This document shows positions 1-4,940 of a stretch of 7,147 nucleotides of DNA, in pieces. This stretch comes from Chitinophagaceae bacterium (lineage in GTDB: Bacteria; Bacteroidota; Bacteroidia; Chitinophagales; Chitinophagaceae): the NCBI GenBank assembly GCA_947461645.1, contig CANHMN010000087.1, forward strand, positions 1 through 7,147, in the 5' to 3' direction. The notes under the pieces were generated by a model. The model saw nothing but the letters and a program-made list of their open reading frames with translations. It searched no databases and was not told where the DNA came from. Both the position numbers and the translations under genes were made by a program. Position 1 is the stretch's first letter. The number at the start of each line of letters is the position of its first letter.

Positions 1-450
1 CATTTCCTCAAGTATTATGAAAATGCAGAGGACCTTAAGCTAAAACCTGATTCGAGAACCAGAATGCAACCAAACGGATTGCGACAATCTTCAACAGGAA
101 ACAACAGAAACGAAGGGAACGATCGAAATTTCAACAGAAGAGATAATGGCTACACTCGCCTTTTTGTGAACTTAGGAACAAAAGATGGCTTTTATAAAGC
201 TAGCTTCTTGCAATTCATTCTTGATGAGAGCAACATGAAAAAAGAGATTTTAGGAAAAATAGATCTCAGAGAAATGAATACCTGGGTTGAAGTGGACAAA
301 GCAAGTGCCGGCAAACTCATCAAAGCTATAGATGGTAAAAGATACAACAACAGAACCATCAGAATGAATGAAGCAGATGGAGGCTACCGTAAACCAACAG
401 ACGAAGGCAGAAAGAAAACTTACCAGCCAAGAGAAAGAAGAAGTTATTAA
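1..450 (+). CDS. DEAD-box RNA helicase, C-terminal part (DbpA-type RNA-binding domain), 5' truncated
   Basis: The reading frame is open from base 1, so this is the tail of a longer gene; the first internal ATG (base 64) is not a credible start because the upstream residues HFLKYYENAEDL fit the end of a helicase core. Codons 51-123 form a DbpA-type RNA-binding domain (PF03880-like): it opens with YTRLFVNLGTKDGFYK, continues through GKIDLREMNTWVEVD and ends with RTIRMNEADGG. Before it lies an Asn/Arg-rich flexible linker (codons 27-50), and after it a basic tail ending RRSY. In DbpA and its relatives this domain tethers the helicase to structured RNA, often rRNA, so a cytoplasmic role in ribosome assembly or RNA remodelling is likely. 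The ATPase motifs (Walker A, DEAD) lie outside the window, so the helicase assignment rests on the C-terminal architecture. The gene ends eight bases before a terminator hairpin. Confidence 0.85.
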   Translation, partial: HFLKYYENAEDLKLKPDSRTRMQPNGLRQSSTGNNRNEGNDRNFNRRDNGYTRLFVNLGTKDGFYKASFLQFILDESNMKKEILGKIDLREMNTWVEVDKASAGKLIKAIDGKRYNNRTIRMNEADGGYRKPTDEGRKKTYQPRERRSY

Positions 451-457
451 AATAAAT

Positions 458-482
458 GTCCGCCTAAAAAGCGGACTTTTTT
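458..482 (+). terminator. Intrinsic terminator of the helicase gene, possibly bidirectional
   Basis: A perfect 6-bp GC-rich stem, GTCCGC (458-463) with GCGGAC (471-476), encloses a 7-base loop (CTAAAAA) and is followed directly by six T (477-482). It starts eight bases after the helicase stop codon. The last two T are also part of the stop codon of the minus-strand metallophosphoesterase (481-483). Read from the minus strand, the same stem is followed by a T-rich but interrupted stretch (ATTTATTTTAATAA), so it could also end that transcript, probably less efficiently. Confidence 0.85.
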
Positions 483-1758
483 ATGCCAATTCCAATAGGG
501 TAATTTCGGGCATAATACCTACTCTACCCGGGTATCCAAGGAATCCGAAGCCTCTGTTGACATATAATTTTTGATGGCCATTTTCATACAGACCAGCCCA
601 TTCATTGTAAACATATTGAACCGGACTCCACTTGAAACCGGGCAACTCAACACCAAATTGCATTCCATGTGTATGACCGCTCAAGGTTAGATGAATGTTT
701 TCATAGTCTTTTAAAACTTCTGCATGCCAATGGCTTGGATCATGGCTCATGAGAATTTTAAAATCGTCGTCCTTTAACCCTTCATAAGCCTTATCGAGTT
801 TTCCATATTTTGGAAACCTTGCCTTAGCACTCCAGTTTTCAACGCCTATTAAAGCCAGCTTGTCATCTCCTTTCTGCAATAAAACATGTTCATTTAAAAG
901 CAATTTCCATCCCATATCGGCGTGAACTTTTTTAAGCCGATCAAGATTTTCTTCTTTTGTAATGCCCTCTTTATCGGGCCATTGAACATATTCTCCATAA
1001 TCGTGGTTGCCTAAACTGGAATAAACGCCCAATGGGGCTTTAAGTTGGGCAAACAAATCCATCAAGTCATTCATTTCAGAAGCTCGGTCATTCACTAAAT
1101 CTCCGGTAAAAAGTATCAAGTCGGCATGTTGACTATTGATGATATCGATACCTTTTTTAACTGCTTCTTTATCACTTAGACTTCCGCTGTGAATGTCACT
1201 GATGTGAATAATCTTCAATCCTTTGAATGCATTGGGAAGATTGGGAAAAGTAAGCTTTTGTTTAATCAACTTGTAATTGTATTTATTGGAAAATCCGGAG
1301 AGCAGGCTACCAAACAAAAGCGTACCTGTTGATACACCCAGCCAACTCATAAAAAGCGATCTTGTGATGTTATCATCTGTGGTGACAACATTTACAGCAT
1401 CATCCATTTTATAGCTTGCTTTGAAAAGAAAGTTTATTTTCAGAAGGATCCACTGAATTAGTCTTCTCAAATCATCAATCATAAAAAACAAAACCATGAT
1501 TAATTTGGCGATGAACAAACCCAAAACAATGGAGAATAGAAATGTCTTCAATGACTTACCTAAAAAATCAGTTGATGAAAATGCAAACAAAAGAATTACA
1601 GTTACTGAAAAAAAAGTGAGGCATCCATAAAGGGAAAAAACCAATAAACGTGTTTTGTCGGAGGCATTTTGCACCATCAACTTAATGGCTTGTAAAACAT
1701 ACAAGTCTACCAGTAGTACAATTAAAAGGAAAATAAAAAGCCCGAAGGAAGAACGCAT
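481..1758 (-). CDS. Membrane-anchored metallophosphoesterase (calcineurin-like, YkuE/YaeI type)
   Basis: This 425-residue protein has an N-terminal membrane region and a C-terminal binuclear-metal phosphoesterase domain. Hydrophobic segments lie at about residues 5-25, 38-60, 72-94 and 135-155. The catalytic domain (about 180-425) carries the full motif set in order: DIH (188-190), GD (219-220), GNHD (250-253), SHD with H339, and GHTHG (361-365). These residues bind two metal ions and the phosphate, so the enzyme is probably active. The substrate cannot be read from sequence. YkuE-type relatives act at the envelope, and some relatives cleave UDP-diacylglucosamine in lipid A synthesis; both are only options here. 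The segment NITRSLFMSWLG (130-141) just before the last hydrophobic stretch resembles a degraded Tat signal (see findings). The ATG at 1758 starts 19 bases after the FMN reductase stop, suggesting co-transcription. No Shine-Dalgarno sequence is visible. Confidence 0.9.
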   Translation of the reverse strand: MRSSFGLFIFLLIVLLVDLYVLQAIKLMVQNASDKTRLLVFSLYGCLTFFSVTVILLFAFSSTDFLGKSLKTFLFSIVLGLFIAKLIMVLFFMIDDLRRLIQWILLKINFLFKASYKMDDAVNVVTTDDNITRSLFMSWLGVSTGTLLFGSLLSGFSNKYNYKLIKQKLTFPNLPNAFKGLKIIHISDIHSGSLSDKEAVKKGIDIINSQHADLILFTGDLVNDRASEMNDLMDLFAQLKAPLGVYSSLGNHDYGEYVQWPDKEGITKEENLDRLKKVHADMGWKLLLNEHVLLQKGDDKLALIGVENWSAKARFPKYGKLDKAYEGLKDDDFKILMSHDPSHWHAEVLKDYENIHLTLSGHTHGMQFGVELPGFKWSPVQYVYNEWAGLYENGHQKLYVNRGFGFLGYPGRVGIMPEITLLELA

Positions 1759-1777
1759 CTAAATGGATATTGTAAAA

Positions 1778-2278
1778 TTAATAGGACAAAAAATCTGCCA
1801 ATTGTTGTCTGATGGCAGTTAATGTTCCTTCATCACCAATAAGATTATTATCATTCATAAGCTTATCCACCATGCTAAGAGGCAAACGGTTAGGGTGAAC
1901 AGTCATTTTCATGTGCATCAATGAGCCAGTAAAATGTTCCATACCTCTTAAGTTACCAGCTCTTCCGGTAGACACCCCAGTGAGCAATGCTTTCTTATGG
2001 TGCCAGCAGGTTGAAACAGCAGAATTGTCAATCATCAGTTTGACAATTCCGGGAAATGAGCCATTGTATTCAGGTAAGATAAAGATGAACTTTTCAGCCG
2101 GTATCAGGAATTCGCTTTCCATTGCCACAAATGCATCATTTTTAACAGTTACATTATGGGAGGACAAATCAAGCAAACGGCATTGAACATTGGCTTCCTT
2201 TAGTAATACTTGATAGGTTTGTGCTACCTTAAGTGAATTGCTGCCTATTCTTGAAGTGCCTGAAATAAGTGTAATCAT
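1778..2278 (-). CDS. NAD(P)H-dependent FMN reductase family protein (flavodoxin fold)
   Basis: The protein (166 residues from the chosen start) belongs to the NADPH-dependent FMN reductase family (PF03358-like), soluble cytoplasmic flavoproteins that pass electrons from NAD(P)H to flavins, quinones or other acceptors. The phosphate-binding loop is GTSRIGSNSLKVA (7-19), the flavin-contacting motif PEYNGSFPGIVKLMID (69-84), and a third conserved stretch GVSTGRAGNLRGMEHF (101-116). About 165-190 residues is normal for the family. An in-frame TTG at 2285-2287 would add three residues (169 in all), but the ATG at 2276-2278 puts the first beta strand (MITLISGTSR) at the N-terminus, as is usual in the family, so I prefer it. 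It is the first gene of a likely two-gene unit with the metallophosphoesterase; no shared pathway is apparent. The physiological substrate is unknown. Confidence 0.88.
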   Translation of the reverse strand: MITLISGTSRIGSNSLKVAQTYQVLLKEANVQCRLLDLSSHNVTVKNDAFVAMESEFLIPAEKFIFILPEYNGSFPGIVKLMIDNSAVSTCWHHKKALLTGVSTGRAGNLRGMEHFTGSLMHMKMTVHPNRLPLSMVDKLMNDNNLIGDEGTLTAIRQQLADFLSY

Positions 2279-2387
2279 ATTCGTCAATTGTGTTTAAGTG
2301 GTTGCCTAAGATTACAAATCCAATGCCTTAAAGTTCAATAATTTCTTACATTAAAAAACATTTATCCACTTTAGCAGCAAACCTTAA

Positions 2388-2395
2388 TAACTTTG
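2388..2395 (+). promoter_or_regulatory. Candidate Bacteroidota -7 promoter element for parA
   Basis: TAACTTTG matches the Bacteroidota sigma-ABfr -7 consensus TAnnTTTG exactly. Transcription would start a few bases downstream, giving a leader of roughly 65-70 bases before the parA ATG at 2470. A -33 TTTG element is not clear; TTTA at 2361-2364 is the nearest, with spacing (23 bases) slightly too long. An 8-base pattern with six fixed positions can occur by chance, so this is a candidate only. Confidence 0.4.
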
Positions 2396-2420
2396 GGCAA
2401 TTTTGGGCAAGATTGAGCAA
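2391..2420 (+). repeat. Three tandem 10-base repeats upstream of parA
   Basis: Three consecutive 10-base units read CTTTGGGCAA, TTTTGGGCAA and GATTGAGCAA. The first two differ at one position; the third matches the second at seven of ten. The array overlaps the end of the candidate -7 element and would cover the transcription start and early leader. A 10-base period is close to one helical turn, so a protein could bind all three on one DNA face. Replication slippage is the simpler explanation. Confidence 0.75.
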
Positions 2421-2469
2421 AAAATCACCGATTTTTGTTTACTATACCAATATTACATATTAAACAATT

Positions 2470-3267
2470 ATGGCAAGAATTATAGGCGTAGCCAATCAAA
2501 AAGGAGGAGTAGGCAAAACAACAACAGCGATCAATTTGGCTGCCAGTTTGGCTGTATTGGAGTACAAAACGCTTTTGGTAGATGCAGATCCTCAGGCTAA
2601 CAGTACCACAGGTGTAGGTTTCGATTTACATAACGTCACCAAAAATCTTTATGACTGCATGGTGAATGAAGCTGATGCCAAAGATGTTATCCTTAAAACT
2701 GATATCCCCTATTTAGATTTGATTCCTTCTCACCTTGATTTGGTTGGGGCAGAAATAGAAATGATTAATTTTCCCAACCGTGAAATGGTGCTTAAAAAAG
2801 TATTGGACTCCGTTCGTTCTGAATACGATTTCATTATCATCGATTGCTCACCATCACTGGGCTTAATCACCGTAAATGCACTTACTGCAGCAGACAGTGT
2901 GGTGATACCCGTTCAAACTGAGTTTTTTGCACTGGAAGGTTTGGGCAAATTGCTTAATACTGTTAAAATTGTACAGAACAGACTTAATACTGATCTTAAA
3001 ATTGAAGGAATTTTAATGACCATGTACGACGGAAGATTGCGTTTGTGCAACCAGGTGGTAAGTGAAGTGAGAAGACATTTTGAAGAAATGGTTTTCAGCA
3101 GCATCATACACAGAAATACAAGATTGAGTGAGGCCCCAAGCGTTGGAAAGCCAGTTATACTCTACGATTCCGACAGCAAGGGCGCAGTAAATTACCTCAA
3201 CCTTGCCAAAGAAATTTTACAGAAAAACAACATGACAAAAATCAACCAAGAGGATAAAATTATTTAA
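2470..3267 (+). CDS. parA: Chromosome partitioning ATPase ParA (Soj)
   Basis: This is a complete ParA/Soj-type ATPase of 265 residues, the usual size for chromosomal ParA without an N-terminal DNA-binding domain. The deviant Walker A box KGGVGKTT is at 11-18 with the signature lysine K11 that reaches across the dimer. The switch I/Walker A' region DADPQANST is at 38-46, and the Walker B strand [11 protein letters not shown] at 121-131 ends in D125. The conserved [14 protein letters not shown] stretch (216-229) includes R218, in the region where Soj proteins bind nonspecific DNA. ATP-bound dimers coat the nucleoid and are released by ParB, which moves or positions the origin. The ATG at 2470 is preferred because the first beta strand begins at once ([12 protein letters not shown]). 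parB follows after 59 bases. The chromosomal rather than plasmid assignment rests on the housekeeping neighbours. Confidence 0.96.
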   Translation: MARIIGVANQKGGVGKTTTAINLAASLAVLEYKTLLVDADPQANSTTGVGFDLHNVTKNLYDCMVNEADAKDVILKTDIPYLDLIPSHLDLVGAEIEMINFPNREMVLKKVLDSVRSEYDFIIIDCSPSLGLITVNALTAADSVVIPVQTEFFALEGLGKLLNTVKIVQNRLNTDLKIEGILMTMYDGRLRLCNQVVSEVRRHFEEMVFSSIIHRNTRLSEAPSVGKPVILYDSDSKGAVNYLNLAKEILQKNNMTKINQEDKII

Positions 3268-3269
3268 GC

Positions 3270-3285
3270 GTTAAAATAATTTAAC
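3270..3285. repeat. Inverted repeat in the parA-parB gap
   Basis: GTTAAA (3270-3275) and TTTAAC (3280-3285) are perfect inverted arms around a 4-base centre (ATAA), starting three bases after the parA stop codon. As RNA this would be a weak AT-rich hairpin without a T-tract, so it is a poor terminator. It could be a mild processing or attenuation point, or a protein-binding site. It does not resemble parS, which is built around CACGTG. Confidence 0.5.
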
Positions 3286-3326
3286 CGTTGAGTAAAACCT
3301 TAAGCATCAACAACTAAGTTTCCGTT

Positions 3327-4232
3327 ATGCAGAAAAAGTCAAACGATTTAGGAAAAGGAATCAGAAGTCTGCTTCAAAACATCGACGCAGATCTCAAGAA
3401 TACCGCAGGTAGTTTAAAGCCTGAAGTGATAGAAAAAAATGCAGGCACTTCATTTGTCAATCTTGATTTGATTGATGTAAACCCACATCAGCCCAGAAAA
3501 GATTTTGATGAAACTTCTTTGAGTGAATTGGCAAGTTCTATAAAGATGCATGGCATAATTCAGCCGCTTACCGTATCACCCATACCCAATGGCAGATACA
3601 GATTAATAGCAGGTGAAAGAAGATTCAGGGCTTCGCGAATTGCCGGCATAAAGGAAGTACCCGTTTACGTTAGGGCACTGAACAATGACAACATTCTTGA
3701 GTTGGCCCTATTGGAAAACCTTCAACGCGAAAACCTCAATTCCATTGAAATTGCATTGAGTTACAAACGATTGATGGATGACCTTGATTACACGCAAGAC
3801 AAGGTTGCAGAGCGCATGGGAAAAGAAAGAAGTACTGTAACCAACTACATCAGGTTGTTGAAACTTCCACCCGAAATTCAGGTTGCAGTGAGAAACAGCG
3901 CCATAACCATGGGACATGCAAGAGCCATAATTAATGTTGATGCCATTGAAAAGCAACTTTTTATTTTTAGTGAAATCAAGAAAAAGGGACTTTCTGTAAG
4001 ACAAACAGAAGAGCTGGTTAGAAAATTATATACTGGTGCTCCTTCGAAAAGTACAGGTAAAGCAGCTGTACCAGATACGTATAAAAAAATTGAAGACAAA
4101 ATTGCTTCTCAATTTGGTACGAAAGTAAAATTGAACCACCACAAAAAAGGTTATGGCAACATCACTTTTGAATACTACTCTTTGGATGAGCTTAATGCCC
4201 TTTTGGATAAATTAAATGTCAGTGTCAGCTGA
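3327..4232 (+). CDS. parB: Chromosome partitioning protein ParB (Spo0J), CTP-dependent parS-binding clamp
   Basis: This is a complete chromosomal-type ParB of 301 residues with all expected regions in order. The N-terminal segment DLGKGIRSLLQNI (7-19) matches the short basic motif that stimulates ParA ATPase. The CTP-binding domain contains box I NPHQPRKDF (52-60), GERRFRAS (96-103) and LLENLQREN (128-136). The helix-turn-helix that reads parS spans about 154-181 (DYTQDKVAERMGKERSTVTNYI onward), followed by a linker helix region. A variable linker (about 235-250) joins the C-terminal dimerisation domain (about 250-300). ParB loads at parS, binds CTP, closes and slides along DNA, recruiting ParA and usually SMC. 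The start at 3327 is chosen because the ParA-interaction motif begins within ten residues. It lies 59 bases after parA and 12 bases before the next gene. No parS site was found in the window. Confidence 0.96.
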   Translation: MQKKSNDLGKGIRSLLQNIDADLKNTAGSLKPEVIEKNAGTSFVNLDLIDVNPHQPRKDFDETSLSELASSIKMHGIIQPLTVSPIPNGRYRLIAGERRFRASRIAGIKEVPVYVRALNNDNILELALLENLQRENLNSIEIALSYKRLMDDLDYTQDKVAERMGKERSTVTNYIRLLKLPPEIQVAVRNSAITMGHARAIINVDAIEKQLFIFSEIKKKGLSVRQTEELVRKLYTGAPSKSTGKAAVPDTYKKIEDKIASQFGTKVKLNHHKKGYGNITFEYYSLDELNALLDKLNVSVS

Positions 4233-4239
4233 CGGCACT
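4221..4239 (+). promoter_or_regulatory. Stem-loop over the parB stop codon, just before the next start codon
   Basis: AGTGTC (4221-4226) can pair with GGCACT (4234-4239), including one G-U pair, around a 7-base loop. Nested within is a perfect 10-base palindrome, GTCAGCTGAC (4224-4233), which contains the parB TGA stop, preceded by a doubled TGTCAG (4217-4228). The structure ends five bases before the ATG at 4245. It has no T-tract, so it is not an intrinsic terminator. Possible roles are translational coupling (a ribosome finishing parB would open it) or mRNA processing; this is inference from position only. Confidence 0.4.
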
Positions 4240-4244
4240 CCCCT

Positions 4245-4820
4245 ATGTTCAGAATATTATCAATGCTTTTTCTGTTGTTGACTTTTGGCTGTAGAATTGC
4301 CACTGCGCAATCTGACAGCATGATGAACAACACCAAGAACACATCGATTGCAAAGAATACTTTTAACCCAAAAAAAGCAATTGTAAGGTCTGCTATCCTT
4401 CCCGGATGGGGTCAAATCACCAATAAAAAAATATGGAAAGTACCCATCGTTTACGGCGCATTGGGCACAACCTCTTATCTTTTTTTCAGAAACCTCAGAC
4501 AATACAAAGATTCCAAAAATGCCTATATTTTGGCAACAGATGGTGACCCTACCAATGACTATCTGATCAAGCAGCCCTATTTTACGGTAAAAAACCAACC
4601 CGAAAGAATTAGAACATTCAGAAACCAGGTTCGTCAGAATGTAGATTATTGTGTGTTGTATTTTGTGCTGTTTTGGGGTTTTAATGTAGCAGACGCTGCT
4701 GTAGATGCTCATTTGAAATCATTCGACATCAGTGATAACCTAAGTATAGAATGGAAGCCATCCGTGACCCCAACGCTGAATGGACTTTCAACCGGAATAG
4801 GACTTACATTGAATTTCTGA
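4245..4820 (+). CDS. Exported DUF5683-family protein, function unknown
   Basis: This 191-residue protein has an N-terminal signal peptide: a basic start (MFR), a hydrophobic core at about 4-15 and a likely cleavage site after ATA (19-21). Two family-like blocks follow. The first is SAILPGWGQITNKKIWKVP (49-67) with PIVYGALGTTSYLFF behind it, the second is about 125-167, including NVDYCVLYFVLFWGFNVADA (132-151) and then VDAHLKSFDISDNL. I recognise these as DUF5683, a Bacteroidota family of unknown function. The hydrophobic stretches (about 67-82 and 135-150) suggest membrane association, and the C-terminus ends in a beta-like strand with terminal Phe (GIGLTLNF), which resembles outer-membrane proteins. 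The ATG at 4245 sits 12 bases after the parB stop, so it is probably co-transcribed with parAB. The gene order parA-parB-DUF5683 is, from memory, recurrent in Bacteroidota, but no direct role in segregation is known to me. Confidence 0.82.
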   Translation: MFRILSMLFLLLTFGCRIATAQSDSMMNNTKNTSIAKNTFNPKKAIVRSAILPGWGQITNKKIWKVPIVYGALGTTSYLFFRNLRQYKDSKNAYILATDGDPTNDYLIKQPYFTVKNQPERIRTFRNQVRQNVDYCVLYFVLFWGFNVADAAVDAHLKSFDISDNLSIEWKPSVTPTLNGLSTGIGLTLNF

Positions 4821-4940
4821 TGAACACTTAAAAACCATCCGAAAAGAAAACGGCATCATTATTGAACAATAGTGCATTCGTCCGGAGATTCTTAAAAGTT
4901 ATCCGTTAATTGACAAATTGTCCTACTATCAAATATTACT
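4821..4940 (+). promoter_or_regulatory. Intergenic region upstream of lon with an 11-base palindrome
   Basis: The 120-base gap between the DUF5683 gene and lon holds no convincing ORF, terminator hairpin or TAnnTTTG element. It contains a perfect palindrome GACAAATTGTC (4912-4922; 5-bp arms around one base), ending 18 bases before the lon ATG. A TTGACA sequence (4910-4915) overlaps it, but no -10 box follows at normal spacing. No CIRCE heat-shock operator (TTAGCACTC-N9-GAGTGCTAA) is present. Whether lon has its own promoter or is read through from the parAB cluster cannot be decided from the sequence. Confidence 0.4.

Larger units (their letters stand above)
2279..2469. promoter_or_regulatory. 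Divergent intergenic control region between the FMN reductase and parA
   Basis: This 191-base AT-rich gap must hold the promoters for both the leftward reductase-phosphoesterase unit and the rightward parAB cluster. The visible elements are a TAnnTTTG match on the + strand (2388-2395), three 10-base repeats (2391-2420), and on the minus strand a near match with one extra base (TAAGGTTTG, complement of 2378-2386). The two promoter candidates almost overlap, which would allow mutual interference. No ORF or RNA gene was recognised in the gap, and there is no convincing -33 TTTG element at the expected distance for either candidate. Confidence 0.6.

Noticed and set aside
64..450. Reading the first ORF as a complete small 128-residue protein
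   Set aside because: The frame is open upstream to base 1 and the upstream residues look like the end of a helicase core, so this is the tail of a longer gene.
1907..1918. parS-like sequence TTTCATGTGCAT
   Set aside because: It matches only 9 of the 12 inner parS positions, breaks the CACGTG core, and lies inside the FMN reductase coding region.
1911..2186. 91-codon open frame on the + strand opposite the FMN reductase
   Set aside because: No domain features, and the minus-strand frame carries all the flavodoxin-fold motifs.
2470..4232. Plasmid or integrative-element partition module
   Set aside because: ParA and ParB have chromosomal-type lengths and motifs, the neighbours are housekeeping genes (helicase, lon), and no replication, integrase or transposase gene is present.
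4287..4301. Lipoprotein lipobox at LTFGC in the DUF5683 signal peptide
   Set aside because: The positions before Cys16 (T-F-G) do not fit the lipobox consensus, while an A-T-A signal peptidase I site lies just downstream.
4260..4712. 150-codon open frame on the minus strand opposite the DUF5683 gene
   Set aside because: Its translation is rich in Cys/Ser/Ile with no recognisable motif, and the + strand gene has a signal peptide and family motifs; this is an antisense shadow.
4835..4856. Possible terminator hairpin (CCG...CGG) after the DUF5683 gene
   Set aside because: Only three base pairs can form and no T-tract follows.
4910..4929. Sigma-70-like promoter (TTGACA with TACTAT) before lon
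   Set aside because: The spacing between the two boxes is only 8 bases; a box at 17 bases would lie almost on the start codon, and Bacteroidota primary promoters use a different consensus.
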